Assembly (NCBI RefSeq): GCF_900116755.1
Contig: NZ_FPBY01000008.1
Span: 1 to 37,850, forward strand
Length of the DNA stretch: 37,850 bases
Direction of reading: 5' to 3'
From: Clostridium sp. DSM 8431
Lineage (GTDB): Bacteria > Bacillota > Clostridia > Clostridiales > Clostridiaceae
The first letter of the stretch is position 1. Each line of letters starts with the position of its first letter. The notes beneath the pieces are model-generated. The model saw only the letters and a program-made list of their open reading frames with translations, was not told where the DNA came from and made no database searches. The position numbers were made by a program, and so were the translations under genes. Positions 25,167 to 33,331 of the stretch are shown here, one piece after another.

Positions 25167-26093
25167 TTATCTATTATCTGGTCTATTAATTATGTATATA
25201 CCTGTACATACACATATTAATGCAATTATGTTTTTTAAATTAAAGAAAACCTCTCCTAAAAATAAGGCTGACATTAACGCTCCAAAAATAGGAGTTAAAA
25301 AGTTATATATAGATATTCTTCCAGCACTATTGTACTTAAGAAGTATTGTCCATACTGTAAAGGCAATAGCTGATAAGAACGCCATATAAACTAATAAAAT
25401 AATTCCTAAAGGAGTAATAGTTAAATGAGGAACTCCTTTTATAAAGGAAATAAGTATAAGAATAAGTCCTCCTAATAATAATTGATATCCAGTAATTACA
25501 GCAGCATCACCAGTATGAGCTATTCTTTTACTATAAATAGATCCAACAGAGAAAGAAGTTGCAGCTAAGATTATAAAGCCTTCACCCATAAAGCTAAAAC
25601 CACTATTTATACCTTTTGATGCTCCAAGGTTTAATATAACTACTCCTAAAAAACCTAATATACATCCAATGGCCTTTTTTGAATTAATCTTATCATCTTT
25701 AGTGAGAAAATGACATAATATAATTACTATAAAGGGAGAGATAGCATTTAATATTGATGCTTTAACCCCTGTAGTATTAGACATACCAATATAATAAAAT
25801 ATGTATTGTATAGTTGTTTGAATAAGTCCAAGTACTGTAATACCCTTAATATTACTTTTATTTGGCCTCACAAATTTCTTATTCATAAAACAGGCTGCTA
25901 TTATAGTTAAGATTCCAGCAAAGGCAAATCTTATTCCTGCAAAAAGCATCTGCCCTTCTACATTACCTGCAATCTCAAACAATTTATATCCTGTTTTAAC
26001 TGATGGATAAGCACTCCCCCATAACATAGTACAAAGTACAGCCATAATTAAAATATTTCTGCTTTTAGTAAAATAATTCTTTGATTTCTCCAA
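25167..26093 (-). CDS. DMT-superfamily (EamA) transporter
   Basis: A 308-aa integral membrane protein with about ten helices in two EamA repeats. The first begins AVLCTMLWGSAYPSVKTGYK and has LFAGIRFAFAGILTI; the second has GFIILAATSFSVGSIYSKR and ends SALFLGEVFFNLKNIIALIC. Members export amino acids, nucleosides or other metabolites; the substrate cannot be told from sequence. It stands alone with its own terminator, just upstream of gshAB on the same strand. An export role linked to thiols is possible but only by proximity. Confidence 0.9.
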   Translation of the reverse strand: MEKSKNYFTKSRNILIMAVLCTMLWGSAYPSVKTGYKLFEIAGNVEGQMLFAGIRFAFAGILTIIAACFMNKKFVRPNKSNIKGITVLGLIQTTIQYIFYYIGMSNTTGVKASILNAISPFIVIILCHFLTKDDKINSKKAIGCILGFLGVVILNLGASKGINSGFSFMGEGFIILAATSFSVGSIYSKRIAHTGDAAVITGYQLLLGGLILILISFIKGVPHLTITPLGIILLVYMAFLSAIAFTVWTILLKYNSAGRISIYNFLTPIFGALMSALFLGEVFFNLKNIIALICVCTGIYIINRPDNR

Positions 26094-26159
26094 AGTGAAC
26101 CCTACTTTCTATTTAATTTTACAATTAATACACCATAATAGTTTACAACTTGGAATAAA

Positions 26160-26187
26160 AAAAGTACACAGAAATTAGTGTACTTTT
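26160..26187 (-). terminator. Terminator upstream of the EamA gene
   Basis: A perfect 10-bp stem AAAAGTACAC/GTGTACTTTT followed on the minus strand by TTTTTTT. It implies a transcript entering from the right, either the short ORF at 26289-26456 or the DUF5677 gene. Confidence 0.85.
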
Positions 26188-26288
26188 ACTTGATATTCTT
26201 ATATTTCAAATAATATGTATATAAGTTCTTCGTATTCGAAAGATATTACAAAAATCACAGTTCCTGAATAAAAAGAACTTATTTTTTT

Positions 26289-26456
26289 TCAATTCCTAAC
26301 GTGCCTATAATCACTTACATGACTAAATTTACTTCTTCTTGTAATTTTATTATCTGTATTCTTATGGGCACAATATTCACTTAAACCCTTCCATGATGGC
26401 TTGATGCTAAAAACTCCACATAAATTAATATACTTTTCAAAAACGTTCAAATTCAT
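26289..26456 (-). CDS. Short ORF, 55 aa, unknown
   Basis: ATG at 26456 with GGAAAGAGTG upstream. The product begins MNLNVFEKYINLCGVFSIKP and has a basic C-terminal half (HKNTDNKITRRSKFSHVSDY). It falls between the DUF5677 gene and a strong terminator, which supports a transcript here. Amino acid composition looks coding, with few Leu/Ile repeats. No family is recognised, and it could be a remnant of a longer gene. Confidence 0.4.
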   Translation of the reverse strand: MNLNVFEKYINLCGVFSIKPSWKGLSEYCAHKNTDNKITRRSKFSHVSDYRHVRN

Positions 26457-26545
26457 TAAATCACTCTTTCCATAACAATCTCTTAGTAATCTCTTAATAA
26501 ATTCTATTAGTTTTTTTTAATAATTATGACCAAAATGTGAACTTT

Positions 26546-27487
26546 TTATTCAAAATTATAAAACGCACCTATTTTATCACACCATTTATTTAAATAGCTT
26601 ATAGCTAAGGCACTATTACCATTAGGGAAAACCTTTAAGTATATTTCAGTAACGATACAAAGGAAGATGGCTGCAGCTTCAGCTGGGAGTTTTAAACCGT
26701 AGCTGCTCCTTCCGGCCATAATAATACTTCTGTCTTCAAAGCCTCTTCCTAATCTGTCAAAGGTACCTTGTGGGGATGCATGAACAAGCTTATTAGATGT
26801 ATTATATATTATTCTCCACTTATCACTATCAAATTTTGACTGCTTTAATATATGAGCAAAGGAAACTGCTCTCTTCTGATTTTTAAAACAATCAGCTGCC
26901 TTTGCCCAGTCATATCTATCATTAGTAAAGGCAGAGTCTATAAAACTTTTAGCGGTTTCTTCACTATTCTCCATTATAAAGTGAGCAATTACAGCCAATT
27001 CATAAAGGGATCTCCATCTTGCCATGGCACCATCAGCAAATCCATTTTCTAAAAGACATACTATTTCATCATACTGCTGACAAGCTCTACCATGGATTTC
27101 TTTTAAAGCTGTAAAAAGATATTTCTTCTTATCCATAATTTTAGGATCAAGATTTGAAGCAAAATTAGAAAAGTCCTCTCCTGCTTCAACAGCTAGTATG
27201 TATAAACTCTCTGAAGCCTTAAAAGCTTCACCTAAATTACTATTAAGATTATGTAAAAAATCATTTATCTCTTCTCTTGTTTTATCTATTGTTTCATTCA
27301 TTGTTCTTTCAAAATATCTTATTGAATCATCAGAAAGTCTTTCAATAACATCTAAACATAGCTTTTTAAAATCAATTTCATCAATTATTTTTTCTAAGCT
27401 GCAATTTTCTTTAGCATCCTTTGACTTTGCTGAGATTTCCTCTATCATTGCTTCTCTTAAATTATTTAATACATAATCTTTTTTCAT
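26546..27487 (-). CDS. DUF5677 domain protein
   Basis: A 313-aa soluble, helix-rich protein. The central part (LLENGFADGAMARWRSLYEL, IAHFIMENSEETAKSFIDSA) and YNTSNKLVHASPQGTFDR are typical of DUF5677 proteins, which often sit in accessory or defence-type regions but whose activity is unknown. The N-terminal third is predicted coiled coil. GGGGGTACC lies before the ATG. It is 35 bp downstream of the folate transporter gene on the same strand, so it may be read from the riboswitch-controlled transcript. Confidence 0.82.
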   Translation of the reverse strand: MKKDYVLNNLREAMIEEISAKSKDAKENCSLEKIIDEIDFKKLCLDVIERLSDDSIRYFERTMNETIDKTREEINDFLHNLNSNLGEAFKASESLYILAVEAGEDFSNFASNLDPKIMDKKKYLFTALKEIHGRACQQYDEIVCLLENGFADGAMARWRSLYELAVIAHFIMENSEETAKSFIDSAFTNDRYDWAKAADCFKNQKRAVSFAHILKQSKFDSDKWRIIYNTSNKLVHASPQGTFDRLGRGFEDRSIIMAGRSSYGLKLPAEAAAIFLCIVTEIYLKVFPNGNSALAISYLNKWCDKIGAFYNFE

Positions 27488-27522
27488 TTTAAGGTACCCC
27501 CATGTATCTTAATAACTTTTAA

Positions 27523-28068
27523 TTATATCCTTCCGTATATTGGTGTCTTTTGAAAAGCTTTTATAATCATATATAAAAGAATTGAGTTTATTGGAAGCAT
27601 GATTAAATTCTTAATAAGCCTTAATGGGAAAATAACCATAAAACTATTTCCATACATAATACATAACCAGAAGGTAGCAAGTCCTAAGTTTACAATAACA
27701 GTCACAATTAACTTGGCTATAAATACTCTCATAAAAGTTATGTCCTTATGATAAAGAAGAATTCCATAAAGAGCTCCAGCTATCATTGCATCTAGAGTAA
27801 ATCCAGGGAAAAATGCCCCTGTAGGTTTTACTATGTAATTTAATATATCTGTAATAAACCCAAATATAATTCCTATAACAGGACCAAAAAGCATACAAGT
27901 AAATTCATTAACAAGACTTGAAAAGCCTATTTTAATATAATTACCAAAGTTTAAAGTAAAAGAACCAATAATAATACTTAAAGCAATCATAAGTGCAATA
28001 AGTACTAAATTTCTTACTGATTTTAATTCTTTTGCTGAATCAGTAAATTGTAATTTTAAATTATTCAA
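27523..28068 (-). CDS. folT: Folate ECF transporter substrate-binding subunit (FolT type)
   Basis: A 181-aa membrane protein with six helices, the S component of an energy-coupling-factor transporter that works with shared EcfA/A'/T subunits encoded elsewhere. LNFGNYIKIGFSSLVNEFTC and GFITDILNYIVKPTGAFFPG are FolT-like. The start is TTG at 28068, 7 bases after GGAGG. The tetrahydrofolate riboswitch directly upstream supports folate as substrate. The ribosome site AAGGA can pair with TCCTT about 30 nt upstream, a way to stop translation when folate is plentiful. Confidence 0.92.
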   Translation of the reverse strand: MNNLKLQFTDSAKELKSVRNLVLIALMIALSIIIGSFTLNFGNYIKIGFSSLVNEFTCMLFGPVIGIIFGFITDILNYIVKPTGAFFPGFTLDAMIAGALYGILLYHKDITFMRVFIAKLIVTVIVNLGLATFWLCIMYGNSFMVIFPLRLIKNLIMLPINSILLYMIIKAFQKTPIYGRI

Positions 28069-28127
28069 AAAAATACCTCCTTATTGCAGACCGTTTACTA
28101 CAAAGGAAGCATAAATTACTTCTATAT

Positions 28128-28236
28128 GCAGCAGCGGGATGCGAACTACAAACCGCAAGATCTCTAAACAATCTTTTCGTCTAGTTATCAACTCCCTGTA
28201 TAACTAGCACTTAACGCATGTAATTCTACTCTGCTA
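28128..28236 (-). ncRNA. Tetrahydrofolate (THF) riboswitch
   Basis: On the minus strand the conserved elements appear in order: GAGTAGA, GCGTTAAGTG, GGGAGTTG, GACGAAA, GAGATCTTGCGG and GCATCCCGCTGCT. P1 forms from AGCAG at the 5' end and CTGCT at the 3' end, and the TAGTTAT/ATAACTA stem is clear. It matches the THF riboswitch class that controls folate transport and synthesis genes in Firmicutes. It ends about 60 nt before the folT start. Confidence 0.95.
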
Positions 28237-28258
28237 TTTTAAAATTTTTCTCATGTTA

Positions 28259-28287
28259 ATTATAGTTTGTTATGGTAAAAAAATCAA
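28259..28287 (-). promoter_or_regulatory. Promoter of the THF riboswitch-folT transcript
   Basis: On the minus strand: TTGATT (28282-28287), a 17-bp spacer and TATAAT (28259-28264), about 15-20 nt before the aptamer. Confidence 0.75.
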
Positions 28288-28472
28288 TATTTTTTATGGA
28301 ATTTTTGTATATAAAAAATAATAGTGTCAATAATTAAGTATGACGGCGATTTAAATTCATAAAAATAGTGTTTCTCATAATATCAGAATTATATAAGTAT
28401 AAACCTTAATTGTTTATTCCCATTTTTCATAAACTTTACCTCAATAAATAATGTATCCGTTCTGATATTATA

Positions 28473-28519
28473 AAAAGAAGTCTGATTTGTAGGTATATTT
28501 ACTACATCAGGCTTCTTTT
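28473..28519. terminator. Terminator of the gene at 28540-28968
   Basis: AAAAGAAG/CTTCTTTT and CTGAT/ATCAG with an inner TGTAG/CTACA form a nearly continuous stem with T runs on both sides. Confidence 0.8.
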
Positions 28520-28539
28520 ACTTGATTTTATATATGTAT

Positions 28540-28968
28540 CTAATTTAACCCCCATAATATTTGCCTCTGAAACTTAGATAAATATTTAATACAAGCCAAT
28601 TCAAACTTTAATTTACCACCATAAACCTCATGATAAATGAATGTACCATTATAAGTATCTTCAGACTGAACCTTAATTTCCTCTATCCTTATACTATTAA
28701 ATATTTCATATAAGCTATCATCATATTTAATACTAAAACACCTCTCAAATTCATCTTTACTCTCAAAATACAACTCAGGAACCAAGTAGTATTCTTGTAC
28801 AACAAGATCTAATAGATTTACTATTGGAGTTAAATTATTAACATTAGTATTTTTGCTAAGGATGATTTTATAATCCTCATTAGAAAATTCTGTTTTACCT
28901 TCTGAAATCATATATTTTATATCCTTCATTAACTTTAATAAATTTATATCCTCTATATTTTGTAACAT
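28540..28968 (-). CDS. Hypothetical 142-aa protein
   Basis: A soluble acidic protein with no signal peptide or membrane segment. It begins MLQNIEDINLLKLMKDIKYM and ends KLKFELACIKYLSKFQRQIL. AAGGAGAAAG precedes the ATG. No family is recognised. It is a single gene with its own terminator; a trinucleotide repeat lies about 50 bp upstream. Confidence 0.7.
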   Translation of the reverse strand: MLQNIEDINLLKLMKDIKYMISEGKTEFSNEDYKIILSKNTNVNNLTPIVNLLDLVVQEYYLVPELYFESKDEFERCFSIKYDDSLYEIFNSIRIEEIKVQSEDTYNGTFIYHEVYGGKLKFELACIKYLSKFQRQILWGLN

Positions 28969-29016
28969 TATAACTTTCTCCTTAATCCTAGAATCAATAA
29001 TTTATTATTCCTTAAA

Positions 29017-29042
29017 ATTATTATTATTATTATTATTATTAT
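29017..29042. repeat. ATT trinucleotide repeat (eight copies)
   Basis: Eight uninterrupted ATT units in the region upstream of the gene at 28540-28968, where they could change promoter spacing if unstable. Confidence 0.85.
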
Positions 29043-29110
29043 AAGTTTGACACTCTGCTACTTAAGTAATATTAGAGAACCTATGGATCTTAAAGAATTA
29101 TTTAACTTAA

Positions 29111-29233
29111 AAAATTAAAGAAAGTGGCAAGACACCAATTCTTTTCTCAGCATTATCAGGAGGTTACCATGATTATTGTTTTTTAGACTCTGAGAAAATA
29201 GATAGAGGTATTTATATATACCCCTACTATTAA
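29111..29233 (+). pseudogene. Fragment of an unknown gene
   Basis: The frame reads KIKESGKTPILFSALSGGYH, then DYCFLDSEKIDRGIYIYPYY and stops at 29231. It has no start of its own. An ATG at 29075 in another frame (MDLKELFNLKN) could be the original beginning before a frameshift. The composition looks coding, and it may be the end of a small immunity- or SMI1-like protein, but that is a guess. Confidence 0.3.
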
Positions 29234-29258
29234 TTAACACTATTTCACCAACATTTAT

Positions 29259-29732
29259 CTAAAACAGATCACTAAAAACTCTCTTTTGAGTTAAAGTTCT
29301 ATTTCTTCCTTCTCTAAGCATTTCTTCTTCAATATCATTTAAAGCTAAAATACAAGCTTCATAATGTATTCTCTTTTTATATTCCTTATCATGAATATCT
29401 TTTCTAACATAAGAAATAGAAAAAATAACATCTAAAAGCAAAATACCACTAACAATTAAAGTTTGCAAAGTAGTAAAAGAAATCATACACATAATAACTG
29501 CTAATGCAAAACATACAAATATTAAAGACATAACTGATAAATAATATGTATTCATCCTTCTTTTAAAATTATCAAAGCATACTTTTAAACATGCTTTTTC
29601 CTGCTCAATATTAAGTTCTTTTCCATTTCTATATCTCTGAAGCTCGCTATTATAGAATATTCTCAAATCTCTTTTACTCATTTTCATATCCCTAAAACCA
29701 TACATTCCTTCACTACGATTTTTTAAACTCAT
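29259..29732 (-). CDS. Hypothetical protein with two membrane helices
   Basis: 157 aa. The N-terminal 60 residues are basic and cytoplasmic (MSKRDLRIFYNSELQRYRNG). Two helices follow (YLSVMSLIFVCFALAVIMC; LQTLIVSGILLLDVIFSISY), then a charged C-terminal helix (EACILALNDIEEEMLREGRN). GGGG lies before the ATG. No family is recognised. Confidence 0.7.
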   Translation of the reverse strand: MSLKNRSEGMYGFRDMKMSKRDLRIFYNSELQRYRNGKELNIEQEKACLKVCFDNFKRRMNTYYLSVMSLIFVCFALAVIMCMISFTTLQTLIVSGILLLDVIFSISYVRKDIHDKEYKKRIHYEACILALNDIEEEMLREGRNRTLTQKRVFSDLF

Positions 29733-29915
29733 AAAAATATCCCCTTTTTATTCATAAAATATACCATACATATATTTTATTATTAATTTCTATTATTTTC
29801 AATATATTTCCAATTATTATTAATACAAATATTGGTTTATATATACATATAGTGATATAATAACCTCATAAGAGGTATATACAAAAGTAATTTATATAGA
29901 TAGAAAGGGATAAAC

Positions 29916-30134
29916 ATGGAGACATATAAAGTAATTAATATTTTTGAAGAGGATTATGGATGTGAAGGACTTCCAGAGGGAATAGAATATTCTGTAGAAG
30001 TAGTTCTTGAAAATACAAAAACTAAGGAATTAAGGAATATTAAAGTGCCGGATGCAGAACTTTATAAAAGGAATATTGATAGAGGTGATTTAGTTTATTT
30101 TGAAAATAATGAACTAAGAAAAAAAATAATATAA
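29916..30134 (+). CDS. Small hypothetical protein, 72 aa
   Basis: It begins METYKVINIFEEDYGCEGLP and ends DLVYFENNELRKKII. It looks like a small beta-barrel with a repeated V/I pattern. GAAAGGGA lies before the ATG. Upstream, TTGGTT and TATAAT (18-bp spacing) make a likely promoter, and ACCTC-ATAA-GAGGT just after the -10 could be an operator. The only plus-strand gene in this part, with its own terminator. Function unknown. Confidence 0.65.
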   Translation: METYKVINIFEEDYGCEGLPEGIEYSVEVVLENTKTKELRNIKVPDAELYKRNIDRGDLVYFENNELRKKII

Positions 30135-30227
30135 TTTTATTGCATATTTTCGGAGTAATTGTAAATACTATTTTATGTATAGATGCAACGTTTTTAAATT
30201 CACACAAGTATTTTATTCCAAAAAAAT

Positions 30228-30254
30228 GGGGACTCATAACATTTCTGAGTCCTC
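30228..30254 (+). terminator. Terminator of the 72-aa protein gene
   Basis: GGACTC/GAGTCC extended by G-T and G-C pairs, followed by eight T after CAC. On the other strand six T also follow, so it may serve the Cys-rich ORF at 30281. Confidence 0.8.
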
Positions 30255-30280
30255 ACTTTTTTTCATAGCTATTATTAAAA

Positions 30281-30433
30281 TTATTTTAGTGTAGTAACTT
30301 TTTCTTTATTATATGCCTCTATTTTTTTATCTAAACCTTGGCATACATAAAAAACTGGGCAGCTTTCACAAAAGTTCACAAATCCTAAATCTAAAAATGT
30401 ACAATCTGGCTTATTATTAATAATTTTCTCCAT
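30281..30433 (-). CDS. Small Cys-rich protein, 50 aa
   Basis: ATG at 30433 with GGAGAG 6-8 bases upstream. The product begins MEKIINNKPDCTFLDLGFVN and continues FCESCPVFYVCQGLDKKIEA. Four cysteines are in a C-x10-C-x2-C-x5-C pattern, fitting a bound metal or iron-sulfur cluster. A terminator lies just downstream. The strong ribosome site and Cys pattern make it a convincing gene that length filters would miss. Confidence 0.7.
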   Translation of the reverse strand: MEKIINNKPDCTFLDLGFVNFCESCPVFYVCQGLDKKIEAYNKEKVTTLK

Positions 30434-30540
30434 ACAACTCTCTCCTAAAAAACCCTATTTAAAAGTGATATATGCATAAAGAAAAGAGTTTTTGTGAAAA
30501 TTAAATATTTTTTAGCATATTAAGCCATTTTTATACTATC

Positions 30541-30864
30541 TTATTTTTTCTTTTCAAATCTATTAGATGTATTTGTATATATTACTACAAATATTGTTGA
30601 AACAATAAGAAAAGTAACTCCTGCATCAAATAATATCTTCATCTTTAAAACTTCACTAAGCCCAAGTAATGACATACTAAAAGCAATTATAAACATAAAT
30701 TTGCCCATAAATTTACACAATGCTAATTCATCATACTTTTCTTTTTCTTCTTTGCTCATTACATTGAAACCTGCTATTAAAAATGACCATTTCCCCCTAG
30801 AAAGCATAATTCCAAGAATTAAAAATAAAGCAACAAGCGCAAGAAATAATATTACCCCAGCCAT
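30541..30864 (-). CDS. DUF3784 membrane protein
   Basis: 107 aa with three membrane helices. The segment after the first helix, GKWSFLIAGFNVMSKEEKEK, then YDELALCKFMGKFM, is the hallmark of DUF3784 (a conserved GxxxLIAGYNxMSKxEKxxYD). Function unknown; common in Clostridia. AAGGAGGGTG precedes the ATG. Confidence 0.85.
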   Translation of the reverse strand: MAGVILFLALVALFLILGIMLSRGKWSFLIAGFNVMSKEEKEKYDELALCKFMGKFMFIIAFSMSLLGLSEVLKMKILFDAGVTFLIVSTIFVVIYTNTSNRFEKKK

Positions 30865-31017
30865 AATACACCCTCCTTAGAATAAGTTTTTTCTATATGG
30901 TTTTGTTTAACTTATTATACTCTATTTTTTATTTCTTTTCAATTTTTTCCAAAAAAACCAAATTAGAATTAACTTTTGTAAAGAGAAGAAATATTATATT
31001 TAAGCCATTAAATAACC

Positions 31018-31051
31018 AAAAGACAGAACACCAAAACATAATTCTGCCTTT
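31018..31051 (-). terminator. Terminator of the 79-aa protein gene
   Basis: AAAGACAGAA pairs with TTCTGCCTTT with one G-T type pair; 14-nt loop. Confidence 0.65.
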
Positions 31052-31072
31052 TCATTATCTTTTATGATTTTA

Positions 31073-31312
31073 TTATTCATTGCCAAATGCAGCAGCTTTA
31101 TGCTGAACCATTATACTTTTAACTTCATCTATGTATTCTGGCTTTATTAATTCAAGCATTTTAGGAATAACGCTTATCATATATTCTTTAGTAAATGTTC
31201 CATTTTCCTGTCTTGAGAAATTTTCACTTAGTAATTCTTTTACTTTATCTTTATTTTCATCAGCAACTTTTTCCATTATAAAATCAAAGTAATTTTCTTG
31301 TATATTATTCAT
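31073..31312 (-). CDS. Small hypothetical protein, 79 aa
   Basis: A helical acidic protein beginning MNNIQENYFDFIMEKVADEN, with no membrane segment. AAAGGAGAG lies before the ATG. It has its own terminator. No family is recognised. Confidence 0.65.
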   Translation of the reverse strand: MNNIQENYFDFIMEKVADENKDKVKELLSENFSRQENGTFTKEYMISVIPKMLELIKPEYIDEVKSIMVQHKAAAFGNE

Positions 31313-31451
31313 ATTATCACTCTCCTTTTATCTTTTGATTAGATATTTTATCCATATATGCTATGATAATCCTAATATTGTATTGCAAAAAAGGAGAAAA
31401 ACTATGGAATGTTATAATATAAACTTAAATATTCACTATTAGACTTAAATA

Positions 31452-31496
31452 ATAGCCTGCCTTTTAACATCTAAAAAATCCTAAAAGGCAGGCTAT
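31452..31496. terminator. Terminator of the exonuclease unit
   Basis: A 15-bp perfect stem (ATAGCCTGCCTTTTA and its complement) with a T-containing loop. It directly follows the stop of the gene at 31499-31879. Confidence 0.85.
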
Positions 31497-31498
31497 AT

Positions 31499-31879
31499 TT
31501 AATCCTCAAGACAATATAATTCAGTATTCATAAATTCACAGGTCATAAACTTTTGGCCAAGCTGTTTTCTTAAGGTTTTTGCTAAACTTAGCACAGTTTC
31601 TTTCCATAGGTCTATAGCATTTAATTGTTCTTCAAGGCATACTCCAGTAATAACAACTGTTCTTTCTCCACCTTTAGGACAGCCTAAGCTTTCCATATAA
31701 ACTGTATAGCTTCTTTTAATTACAGCAGAAACATAAATGCCTCTTCTCTTAAACTCCTCTTTAGCATTCTTTTGCCAAAGGTTAGAAGCTATATTTTCAT
31801 AATCAGTATCCTTAGGTTTCAAATTATCATATCCTGGTTTAATTCCTGTTACTATCTCAAATCTTAAAGTCTCTTTCAT
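31499..31879 (-). CDS. Hypothetical protein coupled to the exonuclease
   Basis: 126 aa, beginning MKETLRFEIVTGIKPGYDNL with a central CPKGGERTVVITGVCLEEQL. It has the look of a small alpha/beta enzyme or binding domain; no family is recognised. The start follows the exonuclease stop after one base (TAA T ATG), so translation is probably coupled and the two proteins may act together. Confidence 0.7.
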   Translation of the reverse strand: MKETLRFEIVTGIKPGYDNLKPKDTDYENIASNLWQKNAKEEFKRRGIYVSAVIKRSYTVYMESLGCPKGGERTVVITGVCLEEQLNAIDLWKETVLSLAKTLRKQLGQKFMTCEFMNTELYCLED

Positions 31880-31880
31880 A

Positions 31881-33089
31881 TTACTTAATTAATGATTTTA
31901 TTTCTAATTCTAAAAGTCTTTTCTTTAACTCATCTCTGTCATAATTAATCTTAAGATCCTCAAGAGACTCATTTATTTCAAGATCAGTTTTAATAGTTGC
32001 AAGCTCCTTACTCATAAATGCTGATTCCTTTGCACAGTAATCAACTGCATAAACTTCATTTTCTCTAAGTTTTTCAAGACCACCTTCAGTTGTTATTTCT
32101 ATTGGGAATCGTAAAGAACCAAGCTTGCTTTCTAAAAACTTTTGAATTTCCTTTTCTTCATCAGTTTCTGGAGCTTTTGTAACATTATAAGAAAGAGTTT
32201 CTCCACTCTCTAAACCTATAGAACCTTCCTTTAATAAAGTTGCAATAGGGCTTCTTGAAATTCCAAGTGATTCTTTAAAGAACTTTTTTAGTTCCTTTTC
32301 TTCTTTTTTGTCAAGGTTTTCTATAGTATCATAAATAGCTTCAATGTTACCATATTCATTTAATAAAGGTATTGATGCCTTATCGCCAATTCCCTTAACT
32401 CCAGGAATATTATCTGCACTATCTCCTGATAGAGCTTTATATTCAATTATTTGATATGGTTTAAGGTTTTCTATTTCTTCTATAGTTGATAGAGTATATT
32501 CAAAACTTCCTGAAGGAATATTAAAGTCATTTATGTTCATTCCAAGCTCAGCATAATACTCATCTGCTTTATTTGTTCCAAGCCATACTCTTGTATTTTC
32601 ACTTACAAGCTGAAGGTAATCAACATCCTTTGTATATAAAACTACTGGAATTTCACTTTCAAACTTTTTAGCAAGAGAGCCTGCATAATCATCAGCTTCA
32701 TATAAAACTTCATCATCCATATTACTCATAAATTGAGGGAATAAGCCTTGAAGAAGTTCTTGAGTAGTTTTAAATTGTTCTTGAAGTGGCTTTGGAGTTT
32801 TCTTTCTATTTCCCTTATACTCACTCATTATGTCCTGTCTAAAAGTAGCACGTGATACATCCCATACTACAGCTATATGACTTGGTTTTTGCTTTTCAAT
32901 CATTGTAAGCATAGTTTTCATGAAGGTAAAAACACCATTTGTATAAACGCCATTTGAAGTTTGCATAAGTCTTGTGGCTGCTTTTTCTCTATCTTCTGGA
33001 GTTTTTGCCATTAAAAATTCTCTAGCAGTTGCATAAAAACATGTGCTAAGTAAACTGCTTCCATCTATAATTAACAATTCATTATTCAT
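31881..33089 (-). CDS. Stand-alone 5'-3' exonuclease (FEN/PolA-N type)
   Basis: 402 aa, homologous to the 5' nuclease domain of DNA polymerase I but without a polymerase. Metal-binding acids are visible in LLIIDGSSLL, VVWDVSRATFR, EVLYEADDYAGSLA, VVLYTKDVDYLQL and the helix-hairpin-helix region ALSGDSADNIPGVKGIGDKA. The family removes flaps and RNA primers. The C-terminal 100 residues are extra and charged. Whether it replaces or supplements PolA's own domain cannot be told here. Confidence 0.9.
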   Translation of the reverse strand: MNNELLIIDGSSLLSTCFYATAREFLMAKTPEDREKAATRLMQTSNGVYTNGVFTFMKTMLTMIEKQKPSHIAVVWDVSRATFRQDIMSEYKGNRKKTPKPLQEQFKTTQELLQGLFPQFMSNMDDEVLYEADDYAGSLAKKFESEIPVVLYTKDVDYLQLVSENTRVWLGTNKADEYYAELGMNINDFNIPSGSFEYTLSTIEEIENLKPYQIIEYKALSGDSADNIPGVKGIGDKASIPLLNEYGNIEAIYDTIENLDKKEEKELKKFFKESLGISRSPIATLLKEGSIGLESGETLSYNVTKAPETDEEKEIQKFLESKLGSLRFPIEITTEGGLEKLRENEVYAVDYCAKESAFMSKELATIKTDLEINESLEDLKINYDRDELKKRLLELEIKSLIK

Positions 33090-33250
33090 ATCTTACTTTC
33101 TCCTCTTTATATATGTAGTTTAAAACTTTAAGCTATTACTATTATACCTATAAAGTTTTTATAAGTATACATTATATATAGGTATATTTTTTTAAATGTT
33201 TGTCTATATTATTAATGAGCATAACTTATAAATTTTCATTTACATTCAAA

Positions 33251-33284
33251 AAAAGCATCTGACTTCTCTTTGTCAGGTGCTTTT
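33251..33284 (-). terminator. Terminator of the MBL-fold lipoprotein gene
   Basis: AAAAGCATCTGAC pairs with GTCAGGTGCTTTT (one T-G pair); seven T follow on the minus strand. Confidence 0.85.
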
Positions 33285-33331
33285 ATTTAACTATTAAAAA
33301 CATAATCTTAGAAATCTTTTTTGTGACTCCT

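Noticed and set aside
28069-28127. Transcription terminator as the riboswitch output
   Set aside because: No stem followed by a T run occurs between the aptamer and folT; pairing of the ribosome site fits better.
29017-29042. Repeat array considered as a CRISPR
   Set aside because: Simple ATT units without spacers; no cas genes and no other regularly spaced repeats were seen in the window.
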